DNA of 64,000 bases, taken from SABI01 sp963677695 (GTDB taxonomy: Bacteria > Spirochaetota > Spirochaetia > Sphaerochaetales > Sphaerochaetaceae). The stretch lies in NCBI GenBank assembly GCA_963677695.2, contig CAXXUJ010000001.1, forward strand, positions 744,001 to 808,000, in the 5' to 3' direction. Of this stretch, positions 1 to 8,519 are shown piece after piece. Position 1 is the stretch's first letter, and each line of letters starts with the position of its first letter. The position numbers were made by a program, and so were the translations under genes. The notes below the pieces were generated by a model that was not told the DNA's origin, ran no database searches, and was given only the letters and a program-made list of their open reading frames with translations.

Positions 1-12
1 GAGAGCACAACC

Positions 13-2520
13 ATGCCTAAGACAGATAATAATATCAGGTTCTCACACGACCGTGAGGCCATTGCTATAGATTTTGCGGAGCATCTGAAGTACGGACTCG
101 ATGCTGATGAATTTCATAATACACCGGAACACAAGTACACGGCCCTTGCCTATGCGATTCGGGACAGGATCATCCACCAGTGGCACACGTCCCGTGAAAC
201 CCAGAGAAAAGAGGGTGCAAAGAGGGTCTATTACCTCTCACTCGAATTCCTGATGGGTCGAGCCATGACCAACAATATCATCAACCTGAACCTTGAACAC
301 GAGGTAAAGGAAGCGATGAGTTCTCTTGGGTATACATACGAAGAACTTGCCGATATCGAACCAGATGCAGGTCTCGGTAACGGAGGTCTAGGCCGTCTGG
401 CCGCCTGTTTCCTTGATTCTCTTGCTACATTAGATATCCCATCCTACGGCTACGGTATCCGCTATAACTACGGAATCTTCAAACAGCTCGTTCATAACGG
501 GTGGCAGTCCGAGCAGCCCGATAACTGGCTGAAAAACGGCAATCCCTGGGAACTTGTACGAGAAGACGTCACTTACAAAGTCGGTTTCGGTGGAGAGATC
601 AAAGTCATCAGAGAGGGAGGAAGAGACGAATACAAGTGGATTCCTTCTGAAGAGGTTCAGGGTGTTGCCTACGATACTCCTGTTGTCGGCTACGGTGGAA
701 AGACTATCAATACCCTTCGTCTCTGGAGCGCAAAAGCGACTGATGAATTTGATTTCCAGGAATTCAATGAAGGGGATTACACCGAAGCGGTAAGAAGTAA
801 GATCACAGCTGAGAACCTCTCACAGGTACTTTACCCCAATGATACACTCTACATGGGTAAGGAACTGAGACTGAAGCAGCAGTACTTCTTCGTTTCCTGC
901 TCCCTTGCCGATATTATAAGAAGGTTCAAGAGACAGAATGCTTCCTGGAGCAAGCTTCCTGATTTCGCTGCTATTCAGCTCAATGATACCCACCCATCCC
1001 TTGCAGTTCCTGAACTGATGAGAATCCTGATCGACTGTGAAGGACTTGAATGGGAAGAAGCATGGAATATCACAGTACATACCCTGGGATATACCAACCA
1101 CACCCTCATGCCAGAAGCGCTTGAGAAATGGCCGCTCAGCATGTTGCAGTCAGTGCTTCCCCGGCACGTACAGATCATCTTTGAAATCAATCACAGATTC
1201 TTACAGAGAGCAGTATCATCCTTCCCTCTTCAGCCTGAAATACTCGGTAAGCTGAGTATTATTGAAGAAGGAAAAGAAAAGATGGTGAGAATGGCAAACC
1301 TTTCTATCATCGGCACCCACTCGACCAACGGAGTTGCAGCCCTTCACTCAAAACTACTTACTGAGAGGATGTTCCCTGAGTTCAACGTAGTATTCCCTGA
1401 AAGATTCAACAACAAGACAAACGGTATCACACAGAGACGTTGGCTTCTTGATTCCAATCCTCTTCTTTCTGCAAAGATCACCGAAGCTATCGGGGATGAA
1501 TGGATCACCGACTTCTCAAAGATCAAGGGGCTTGCAAAGTTCGCAAAGGATTCCACCTTCCGTGGTGATTTCCTTGCTATCAAGCATCAGGCAAAGCTGA
1601 GAGCTGCGGACTTCCTGAAGAAAGACTGCGGTATCATCATCAACCCTGAAACCATGATCGACACTCAGGTAAAGAGAATTCACGAGTACAAGAGACAGCT
1701 CCTCAATGCCCTTCATATCATCATGCTCTATCAGGGAATCAAGGAAGGAAGAATCAAAGACTTCCCTCCTATGACATTCATGATCGGAGGAAAGGCAGCA
1801 CCTGGCTACGTCAATGCGAAACTGATCATCAAACTGATCAACTCAATCGCCAAAGTCGTGAACAACGACTCAGACGTCAACAAACTGATCAATGTACAGT
1901 TCCTCCCGAACTACAGAGTCACCATGGCAGAAAGTATCATACCGGCTACAGACCTATCACAGCAGATCTCTACTGCAGGCTTTGAAGCATCAGGTACTGG
2001 GAATATGAAATTCATGTGTAACGGGGCTTTGACCATCGGAACGATGGACGGAGCGAATGTGGAAATGGCCGAAGAAGTCGGCAAAGAACACATGTTCATT
2101 TTCGGCCTTGGCGCCGATGAAGTGGAGAACATGCGGGGTTCATACGATCCATATGCATGGATCGCGAAAGATGAAGAGATACGGAAGGCAGTAGACCTTC
2201 TCCTCTCTGATTACTTCAATGTGATGGAACCGGGAATCTTCGATCCCCTCAAGCGTTCCCTCCTTGACGAAGGTGACAGATACTATCACTTCGCTGACCT
2301 GAGAAGCTACAGTGACGTACACAGAACTGCTACAGATATGTATGCAAAGAACAAAGACCTCTGGGCAGAGAAGGCTATTCTCAATATTGCCGCAAGCGGC
2401 AAGTTCAGCAGTGACAGAACTATTCTTGAATACACAAACGATATCTGGAAAGCAAAGAGAATACCAATAAACAAAGATGAGTCATCCAACTCAACGATGA
2501 AGAGTGCGAGAAAGAAATAA
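13..2520 (+). CDS. glgP: Glycogen/alpha-glucan phosphorylase
   Basis: This GT35 enzyme removes glucose units from glycogen or maltodextrin with phosphate, giving glucose-1-phosphate in the cytoplasm. The 835-residue protein has the usual length of bacterial phosphorylases. The N-terminal motifs YYLSLEFLMGR and DAGLGNGGLGRLAACFLDS are present. The pyridoxal-phosphate lysine lies in EASGTGNMKF, at about K666, followed by NGALTIGTMDGANVEM. The signature has Cys where Leu or Met is usual (MKFMCNG). The ATG at 13 is the only start that keeps the complete N-terminus, and too little upstream sequence is present to judge the promoter. The gene is moderate in GC and looks like host core. A hairpin follows the stop. 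Family is certain; glycogen versus maltodextrin preference cannot be told. Confidence 0.97.
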   Translation: MPKTDNNIRFSHDREAIAIDFAEHLKYGLDADEFHNTPEHKYTALAYAIRDRIIHQWHTSRETQRKEGAKRVYYLSLEFLMGRAMTNNIINLNLEHEVKEAMSSLGYTYEELADIEPDAGLGNGGLGRLAACFLDSLATLDIPSYGYGIRYNYGIFKQLVHNGWQSEQPDNWLKNGNPWELVREDVTYKVGFGGEIKVIREGGRDEYKWIPSEEVQGVAYDTPVVGYGGKTINTLRLWSAKATDEFDFQEFNEGDYTEAVRSKITAENLSQVLYPNDTLYMGKELRLKQQYFFVSCSLADIIRRFKRQNASWSKLPDFAAIQLNDTHPSLAVPELMRILIDCEGLEWEEAWNITVHTLGYTNHTLMPEALEKWPLSMLQSVLPRHVQIIFEINHRFLQRAVSSFPLQPEILGKLSIIEEGKEKMVRMANLSIIGTHSTNGVAALHSKLLTERMFPEFNVVFPERFNNKTNGITQRRWLLDSNPLLSAKITEAIGDEWITDFSKIKGLAKFAKDSTFRGDFLAIKHQAKLRAADFLKKDCGIIINPETMIDTQVKRIHEYKRQLLNALHIIMLYQGIKEGRIKDFPPMTFMIGGKAAPGYVNAKLIIKLINSIAKVVNNDSDVNKLINVQFLPNYRVTMAESIIPATDLSQQISTAGFEASGTGNMKFMCNGALTIGTMDGANVEMAEEVGKEHMFIFGLGADEVENMRGSYDPYAWIAKDEEIRKAVDLLLSDYFNVMEPGIFDPLKRSLLDEGDRYYHFADLRSYSDVHRTATDMYAKNKDLWAEKAILNIAASGKFSSDRTILEYTNDIWKAKRIPINKDESSNSTMKSARKK

Positions 2521-2536
2521 TACCGACTCACTCACA

Positions 2537-2560
2537 CGGGGAGATGACCTCCCCGCTTTC
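2537..2560 (+). terminator. Candidate terminator after glgP
   Basis: A hairpin with perfect 7-bp arms (cggggag / ctccccg, 5-nt loop) starts 17 bases past the glgP stop. The tract after it (ctttcctct) is only moderately T-rich, so termination strength is uncertain. Confidence 0.45.
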
Positions 2561-2576
2561 CTCTAAGCAGAACAAA

Positions 2577-4454
2577 TCATGCTAGGAAATCATGTACGCA
2601 TTCCTCAATATTAGTAATTGCTACCCTAAAAAATACCATTTCATCATGGCTGATATTCTTAGCATGTGCATCTATTCTAAATTTATTAATTGTTTTCATG
2701 TATGTGTTAAATGCATCCTTATCACTACCAAAAACATTCTTAAATGAGTCCCACTCCTTCGATATGATCTTCCGTAAATCTTCAAAATATAATTCTGATT
2801 TATTTCCAGATAAGGTATCTCTAAATGAATATCCATTATACCTTGACTTTCTTGGTTCGCCCAATATGTCTAGCACAATTTTTTTCGCTTCTGATTCACC
2901 CTTCACTGCATGTAAAATTGATTTTATTATGTTACGTATTCTTGGTTCTAAATCATTACGTCTTTCAGATATCTCTGATAATTTCTCTTTTTGTGTCAGC
3001 CCTATTTTACGGTATTTATTTTTAGAAATTAAGAATTCTTTTATCGCTTCAACACGGAAAAAGTATTTTCCCGCATTTTTATCTACAATATTATACCCTA
3101 TCAAATGGTTAGTATATTCAGGAGATTCATTGGCAAACTCAAGAAATGTTTCATATTCATTCAATGACAATAGCTTTAACATTTCGTATTCATCATTGTA
3201 ATATTCTTTTAAAACAGTAATGACCATCTCAACATAGTTTGCGTATTCTTGGTTGAATTTTCTTGAAGCGTCTTCGTACATAGTTTTATCTATTCTAACA
3301 GGTCTCTGCTTCGTACATGTTTTATTAATAATACTACATACCATTCTCATTAAAAATGGATGACCTCCATAATCTTCTGTAAGCATAGAGAACACAATAT
3401 CATCAAATTTCAGTCCCATAATTTGAGATAAACGTGAAACCATTTCATTCGTTTGCTTAACTTTAAATGGAGGTATATATTCTAATGGAATTTGAGAAAA
3501 AATCGGATTTTCATCACCATTAATTGTTGGTGTTTCGACTGCTTTCGGGTTTGTGCTAACGATTAAGTATGTTATAAGAGATTCATTTTTTTGAAAGATT
3601 GACCTTAATGTTCTCCAAAAATGTATAAAATCATAGCCACTCTTCCAATGCTCAGCCGTTGATAGATCAAAGGTTATTCTTTCAACTTCATCAAATATTA
3701 GTAAAATTGGCTTGTGATTAATTTTTTTTCTAAGCCGTTTTAAATCTTTTTCAAAAGATGTTGAACTTTTCTCAATGGTATAATCTTGTTCATTGCATAC
3801 CAAACATTCAATCGAGTTCTGTCTTTTTATTTCTTGGATAATATAATGTAGCGCCAAATTCCATCGTAACAGGTAAAAACTTGGATCTTGACAATCAATA
3901 TATACTGAGTACTCTCTATTTGCTTTTAATACTCTCTGAAGACTAAAAATAATTGAAGTTTTACCCGTTTTTCTTAGTCCAAAAATCCCAGAATTTTCGC
4001 CGCACCTATGACGGTTTGCTAATCCATGTACAAGGTCAGTACGACCAAAAAAGTAAATATCTTTTTTTAAAGCAGATTCATACGAAAATAGATCTCTATT
4101 ATAGAAATGTTCTTTAATTCTATTCCTAAAAAAATACAGATCACCAATATTTTTAAGCTCTTTATAATTGAACGGAACAATGACTTGTGTTTCAGTGCTG
4201 TTACTAAGTAAAGATTGTATTTTATTCTCTATAAATTTGTCTCTACTTATAAGAAAAGAGCAGATCTTTTCAATTCTCAACTCTTGATGATTTTCAAATG
4301 CCGATTCAAAGGCATCAAGCGTTCTAGGTTCAAAATTCTCATAATCACTAAATAAAACTACAACTTCTCGTTCTATGTTGAACTGTTCTTTATAAATGGT
4401 AGGGAATTTCATTAGGAAATATCTATATACGGATGTCGCTCCAAGCGTGATCAC
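2577..4454 (-). CDS. STAND-like P-loop NTPase with C-terminal HEPN-like domain, 5' end probably truncated by IS
   Basis: The protein has 625 residues from a GTG start. Residues 1-150 show alternating strand and helix segments (VVVLFSDYE, ICSFLISRD, QVIVPFNYKEL), possibly a TIR- or nuclease-like sensor or effector domain that I cannot name. Walker A is GLRKTGKTS at 159-167 and Walker B is PILLIFDEVERI at 249-260, as in STAND/MNS ATPases. A helical region follows. The C-terminal ~130 residues end in a HEPN/Swt1-like segment with NKFRIDAHA (R593, H597), the possible RNase pair. The frame stays open upstream of the GTG (encoding FGTEFYITNGGG) up to the IS-A end with no ATG, so the original start was probably lost to the IS. 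The gene is AT-rich, unlike glgP. Such architectures are typical of antiphage or conflict systems; function is inferred. Confidence 0.7.
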   Translation of the reverse strand: MITLGATSVYRYFLMKFPTIYKEQFNIEREVVVLFSDYENFEPRTLDAFESAFENHQELRIEKICSFLISRDKFIENKIQSLLSNSTETQVIVPFNYKELKNIGDLYFFRNRIKEHFYNRDLFSYESALKKDIYFFGRTDLVHGLANRHRCGENSGIFGLRKTGKTSIIFSLQRVLKANREYSVYIDCQDPSFYLLRWNLALHYIIQEIKRQNSIECLVCNEQDYTIEKSSTSFEKDLKRLRKKINHKPILLIFDEVERITFDLSTAEHWKSGYDFIHFWRTLRSIFQKNESLITYLIVSTNPKAVETPTINGDENPIFSQIPLEYIPPFKVKQTNEMVSRLSQIMGLKFDDIVFSMLTEDYGGHPFLMRMVCSIINKTCTKQRPVRIDKTMYEDASRKFNQEYANYVEMVITVLKEYYNDEYEMLKLLSLNEYETFLEFANESPEYTNHLIGYNIVDKNAGKYFFRVEAIKEFLISKNKYRKIGLTQKEKLSEISERRNDLEPRIRNIIKSILHAVKGESEAKKIVLDILGEPRKSRYNGYSFRDTLSGNKSELYFEDLRKIISKEWDSFKNVFGSDKDAFNTYMKTINKFRIDAHAKNISHDEMVFFRVAITNIEECVHDFLA

Positions 4455-4572
4455 ACCGCCACCATTCGTAATATAAAATTCGGTACCAAAACATCTTTGA
4501 ACTAATTCCTTTTCTGTGACCTCTGCTGAGTTTTTACACTCAAACCTCTAAACTATTTGATTTCTCTTGAAT

Positions 4573-4608
4573 AAAGCTCGACTTCATAACGAATTCCGAG
4601 CTTTTTTT
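4573..4608 (+). terminator. Terminator hairpin inside the IS-A left end
   Basis: Arms aaagctcg and cgagcttt enclose a 16-nt loop and are followed by a seven-T run. The hairpin lies between the left inverted repeat and the transposase promoter, so it should stop transcription entering from outside before it reaches the transposase. The same structure occurs in copy 2 (mirror position 14220-14255). Confidence 0.7.
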
Positions 4609-4609
4609 A

Positions 4610-4638
4610 TTGCAATTTGACTCTCCATCTTATACAAT
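4610..4638 (+). promoter_or_regulatory. Predicted IS-A transposase promoter
   Basis: A -35 box TTGCAA (4610-4615) and a -10 box TACAAT (4633-4638) are separated by 17 bp, just downstream of the terminator hairpin and 38 bp before the chosen ATG. The mirror copy is at 14190-14218. Confidence 0.55.
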
Positions 4639-4675
4639 AATGAGTGTAACCGGTAAACTTATTTTGGAGGGCAAA

Positions 4676-6433
4676 ATGTATCACGATTTCACCATTGGAA
4701 TTCCTGATGTTCAAGGCAAAATCACTGTCAAGAAAAAGGGTGGGTCATCTTTCGTGTTATTTGAATACGAACGAGTATATGACCCGATCCGTAAGTTCAA
4801 CATTCCCAAGCGATCAATCATCGGCAAGGTCAGCGATGAGAATGGTTCACTAATGTACCCAAATGAGAATTACCAGCGGCACTTCCCTGCAGCAGTACTC
4901 CCTGAGGAGAGATCAGAGGCCTACCGAAGCTGCTGTCTGAGAATCGGAGCATATCTTATTGTCGATAAAGTAGCTCAAGAGTACGGGCTTCCTACGATGC
5001 TCGAAAAATATCTAGGTAAGGATAGCGGGCTGCTGCTCGATCTCGCCTGTTACTCTATCATCAGCGAAGATAATGCAGCGCAATATTATCCAGACTTTGC
5101 TTTTTCTCATCCCCTATTCTCACAGAATATGAGAATTTACAGCGATTCGAAGGTGTCCAGGCTACTGAACTCGATTACTAAGGACCATACCATTGGGTTC
5201 CTGGACAGTTGGAATGCAAGGCGGGATCGACGGCAGCGTCTGTACATCTCCTACGATTCAACCAACAAGAACTGTCAGGCAGGTGATGTTGACATCGTAG
5301 AGTTCGGCAAAGCGAAAGACGATAGAGGATTACCTGTTTTCAATCTTGCTATTGCCTTCGATAAGACCAATCAGGTTCCCTTGTTCTACGAAGAGTACCC
5401 TGGATCTATCAATGATGTGTCCCAGTTCAGTTTTCTCGTGGACAAAGTAATCGATTACGGCTACAGAAGGATAGGATTCATTCTGGACAGGGGTTATTTC
5501 AGCAAAGACAATATTCGATACATGGATGATAATGGCTATAGCTTCATCATCATGGTAAAGGGCATGAAAAGCCTTGTCTCAGCTCTGGTTACGAGCAAAA
5601 TACACACCTTCGAAACTTCACGGGAATGTTCCATTCGTACCTACAGGGTCTACGGGACTACGGTTAAGTCCAAATTATATGCTGATGACACCAAGGATCG
5701 CTATGTCCATATCTATTACAATCCCGGACGTCAGGCGGCTGAGCGTGAGCAGTTGGAACGGAAAATTGACAACTGGAAACAGTTTCTCAAACGTTTTGAA
5801 GGTCAGGTTCTCTCTTTCGGCAAAAACATCACCCATTACTTCGACATCTACTACGGAAAGAAAGGGAACATCCTCTATGCACAAGAGAAACCATCAGTCA
5901 TAGAGACAGAATTGTCCCTGTGCGGCTATTTCTGCATTGTCACATCTGAAAAGATGAGTGCAGAAGAGGCTCTCATTCTCTATAAGGGAAGAGATTCTTC
6001 TGAGAAACTGTTCAGTGGTGATAAGACCTTCCTGGGAGGGAGGAGTATGCGGGTTCAGTCTCAAAACGCTCTCTCTTCTAAGATCTTCATTGAATTCGTT
6101 GCACTCATCATTCGCAATAGAATCTACACTCTCCTGAAGGAGGAACTGTTCAGAATAGATACCAGACCGAACTATATGACAGTTCCTCAGGCCATAAGAG
6201 AACTTGAGAAGATTGAGATGGTCAGACGGAATAATGGAACCTACCGGCTTGACCATGCGGTAACGAAGAGACAGAAAAATATTCTGAATGCGTTCGGCCT
6301 GGATGAAGAATATGTGAGGTTCAAGGCAACCGAGATCGGCAGACTGCTTGCTGAGGGCAAGTCTCTGATGGACTCTGATACTGACAAAGGAGAAGACGAA
6401 GATGGCGAGAACGAAGAGTATTACTTCGATTGA
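4676..6433 (+). CDS. IS-A transposase, IS1634/IS4-type DDE (copy 1)
   Basis: The protein has 585 residues from ATG 4676, chosen because a strong ribosome site (ggagg) sits five bases upstream. The frame is open further back to 4610, but that stretch overlaps the predicted promoter. Blocks typical of IS1634-family transposases are seen: YISYDSTNKN with the first Asp, GFILDRGYFSKDNI with the second, and a C-terminal part with ALILYKGRDSSEKLF and the probable Glu. It cuts and pastes the element by DDE chemistry. Its 3' end overlaps the start of the next small ORF by 32 bases. It is identical to the copy at 12395-14152 and appears intact. Confidence 0.9.
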   Translation: MYHDFTIGIPDVQGKITVKKKGGSSFVLFEYERVYDPIRKFNIPKRSIIGKVSDENGSLMYPNENYQRHFPAAVLPEERSEAYRSCCLRIGAYLIVDKVAQEYGLPTMLEKYLGKDSGLLLDLACYSIISEDNAAQYYPDFAFSHPLFSQNMRIYSDSKVSRLLNSITKDHTIGFLDSWNARRDRRQRLYISYDSTNKNCQAGDVDIVEFGKAKDDRGLPVFNLAIAFDKTNQVPLFYEEYPGSINDVSQFSFLVDKVIDYGYRRIGFILDRGYFSKDNIRYMDDNGYSFIIMVKGMKSLVSALVTSKIHTFETSRECSIRTYRVYGTTVKSKLYADDTKDRYVHIYYNPGRQAAEREQLERKIDNWKQFLKRFEGQVLSFGKNITHYFDIYYGKKGNILYAQEKPSVIETELSLCGYFCIVTSEKMSAEEALILYKGRDSSEKLFSGDKTFLGGRSMRVQSQNALSSKIFIEFVALIIRNRIYTLLKEELFRIDTRPNYMTVPQAIRELEKIEMVRRNNGTYRLDHAVTKRQKNILNAFGLDEEYVRFKATEIGRLLAEGKSLMDSDTDKGEDEDGENEEYYFD

Positions 6434-6623
6434 ATCTCAGATTGCAAAGACTCAGGAAGATCTTGTGAAGGCGAAAGCAAAGTACGATACCATAGCTGAC
6501 AATCTGGAGAAACTCATGGTGCAAAAGAAGGAGCATCAGGCCCGTCAGATAATGGATGCGTTCATCAAAAGCGGCAAGAGTTTTCAGGAGATCATGAACT
6601 TCCTCAACGCCGGCCGGAAATGA
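6402..6623 (+). CDS. IS-A accessory small coiled-coil protein (copy 1)
   Basis: This 73-residue ORF starts inside the transposase gene (32-nt overlap, another frame) with an aaggag ribosome site about 10 bases upstream. The first ~50 residues are heptad-rich (IESQIAKTQEDLVKAKAKYD), predicting a coiled coil, and the protein ends in a basic helix. It resembles the small DUF4315-type proteins of mobile elements, but the match is only in general character. The gene is identical in the other IS-A copy. It could regulate or assist the transposase; this is inference. Confidence 0.65.
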   Translation: MARTKSITSIESQIAKTQEDLVKAKAKYDTIADNLEKLMVQKKEHQARQIMDAFIKSGKSFQEIMNFLNAGRK

Positions 6624-6676
6624 CCGATCAAAGCCTTGAGTGTAACTTTTATGCAGAGTTCACAATTAAACAACAT

Positions 6677-6699
6677 ATTATATGAATGTATCATATAAT
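6677..6699. repeat. Inverted repeat in the 68-bp spacer between IS-A copy 1 and the IS3 element
   Basis: Perfect 9-bp arms attatatga and tcatataat are separated by 5 bp. The spacer (6665-6732) is AT-rich, carries no gene and may be a remnant of a promoter or operator region. Confidence 0.5.
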
Positions 6700-6818
6700 T
6701 ATTTCGAGAATTTAGGTAGTATAATAAGATGGTATACTAAGCCCAAATCCTGGACAGGGGGCGGCGAAACGTAACGAATAGAGTTGCCCACGATGCGCGA
6801 TGCGCGTATGGTGGACAT

Positions 6819-7127
6819 ATGGGAAAGAAAAGACGGACATTTACCGGTGAGTTCAAGTTGAAGGTTGCTTCTGAAGCTTTGGCAGGAGAGAAGACCATTC
6901 AGGCGATTGCCGCTGAAAATGACATCACTGTGAGCCTTGTTGGCTCCTGGAAAAAGATTCTACAGCAGGAAGGCCCCCGCTTCTTCAATGAGAAATCAAA
7001 GAAGCAGAAGGAGCTTGATAAGCATCTTGAAGAGCTCGAGAAGGAAAAACAGATGCTACTCGAAGAGTATGGGAAGAGCCAGCTCGAGAACGTACTTCTC
7101 AAAAAAAAACTGAAAATCCAGGACTAA
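6819..7127 (+). CDS. IS3-family transposase OrfA
   Basis: This 102-residue protein has an N-terminal helix-turn-helix of the HTH_Tnp_1 type (RTFTGEFKLKVASEALAG, then a recognition helix near residues 35-45) and a leucine-rich C-terminal helix for oligomerisation. It binds the IS ends. Near its 3' end the sequence aaaaaaaaac (7101-7110) is a probable -1 frameshift site. The orfB frame is open through it, so an OrfAB fusion can be made. The stop of orfA lies 8 bases before the orfB ATG. The gene itself is intact, although its partner is interrupted. Confidence 0.9.
   Translation: MGKKRRTFTGEFKLKVASEALAGEKTIQAIAAENDITVSLVGSWKKILQQEGPRFFNEKSKKQKELDKHLEELEKEKQMLLEEYGKSQLENVLLKKKLKIQD
7101..7110 (+). 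promoter_or_regulatory. Probable -1 translational frameshift site of the IS3 element
   Basis: Nine A residues followed by C lie near the end of orfA. Reading from 7103 in the -1 frame meets no stop before the orfB ATG at 7136, as needed for the OrfAB transposase of IS3 elements. Confidence 0.7.
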
Positions 7128-7766
7128 GAGATGAGATGATCATCACTCCCGGACTTTCGGTTGACCTGCATGGAAAAACCTTCACCATGAGCATCAGCGA
7201 GCAGTGCCGTTTGTTGGGAATCTCAAGAAGCAGCTATTACTGGTGGCTGGGTCACAAGGAGAGACTTTCATCCTGCGATGTTGAACTCTCCCTCGTGCAG
7301 GCTATCCTTGATTGGTGGACAGATCATCCTTCCACCGGGTATCAAAAGATAGCTCGACAATTGCAGGAACTGGGGCATGAACTTGCAAGCGAGAAGCGTG
7401 TTCGTAAGATCATGAAACGCCTTGGTATTCGGGGAGTCTTTCCCAAACCGAATACATCCCGACCAGGGAAGGGTAAACAGCATAAGAAGTATCCTTACCT
7501 GTTGAGAGGAAAGAAGATCCAGCATGTGAACCAGGTCTGGGCTACAGACATTACCTATGTGGGTCTTCCCAGTGGGATGGTGTACGTGGTTGCTATTATT
7601 GATGTATTCAGCCGTAAGATCCTGTCTTATCGGGTGAGTAATACGATGGATATGCTGTTCTGTGGCCTCGACGATGGAACCCGACCATACAACCGGTGTA
7701 AACCCTGCCAATGAATGGAGCGAACCCTGCCAGTCTCAGTGGGCTGACAGGGAGCAGTATTCAGAA

Positions 7767-8519
7767 TTATGGTTTCGCTGAGTGTCTTGTTCTCAAATCT
7801 GGCCCATCAAGATCTATCTGAAAAGATGCTGTTTTAACACGTCCTAAAATCGCCTGTCCCAAAGCAACATTTCCCATGACAGTAGGCCAATTATCAGGCG
7901 GCAGCTGAGTACAGATTATCGTAGATGTAGAATTGTACCTAAGCTCCATGAGTTCCAACAGGATATTTACCCAGATTTTATCAGGTTGCTGACATAGCCA
8001 TTCATCGATCAGCAACACAGGGAATCTACTGTAGTAGAGTATCCGTTTGTCATACTTCACTGTATCAGTCCTATTCAGATGGCTAAGTTCTCTCAAGAGA
8101 AGAGAGTAAGAGACCACCCTTGTTCTGTAGCCATATTCACAGGCTTGTCGCGCAAGAGCTCGAGATAGGTAGGTCTTGCCAGTGCCTGCAGCCCCAACGA
8201 TAATGACATTGGAACACGCTGCAATGTATTCACACGTGCTTAACCGATCGATCAGAATCTTATCGAGATTTCGCTCGGGACGATATTCGATCTCATCGAG
8301 ATGAGCGACTGTATTATGAAGTTTCGCACGTTTAAGGAGCCGGTCAGCACGGGAAGATCTTCGTTTCTCCAATTCTGCGTGTGTTGCTTCCAGAAGGACT
8401 TCTATGAAAGGAACATGTTGTTTTGATGGAGAGCTGAAGGCTTCTAGAAGTGACATGGAGATGCCTTCCGCTCCTAACTTTTCAAAATTTAAAACCAATT
8501 GCTGTTCAGAAGGTCTCAT
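7767..8519 (-). CDS. istB: IS21 helper ATPase IstB
   Basis: IstB is the AAA+ helper that selects target DNA and stimulates IstA. About 250 residues are encoded. Walker A is GAAGTGKT and Walker B is PVLLIDEWL, followed by sensor-type segments (STSTIICTQLP). I chose ATG 8519 because caggagg lies just upstream. It overlaps the end of istA by 14 bases, the usual translational coupling. The longer frame to 8555 lacks a ribosome site. Confidence 0.93.
   Translation of the reverse strand: MRPSEQQLVLNFEKLGAEGISMSLLEAFSSPSKQHVPFIEVLLEATHAELEKRRSSRADRLLKRAKLHNTVAHLDEIEYRPERNLDKILIDRLSTCEYIAACSNVIIVGAAGTGKTYLSRALARQACEYGYRTRVVSYSLLLRELSHLNRTDTVKYDKRILYYSRFPVLLIDEWLCQQPDKIWVNILLELMELRYNSTSTIICTQLPPDNWPTVMGNVALGQAILGRVKTASFQIDLDGPDLRTRHSAKP

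Larger units (their letters stand above)
4515..6664 (+). mobile_element. IS-A copy 1, complete 2150-bp IS1634-type element
   Basis: Imperfect terminal inverted repeats begin TGTGAcCTCTGC on the left and TGTGAaCTCTGC on the right; both reach TTACACTCAA (4515-4543 and 6636-6664). The element has the same length, and encodes identical proteins, as the copy at 12164-14313. It carries a transposase and a small coiled-coil ORF. The flanks (ttttc on the left, attaa on the right) do not form the 5-bp duplication seen for copy 2. This copy has therefore probably been involved in a deletion or recombination after insertion. Confidence 0.9.

Noticed and set aside
820..2531. Antisense frames within glgP
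   Set aside because: Shadows of the phosphorylase gene; no ribosome sites or domains.
6665..6732. Miniature IS-A derivative (MITE) interrupted by the IS3 element
   Set aside because: The right half matches an IS-A end, but the left 68 bp lacks an IS-A terminal repeat; only nine bases match.
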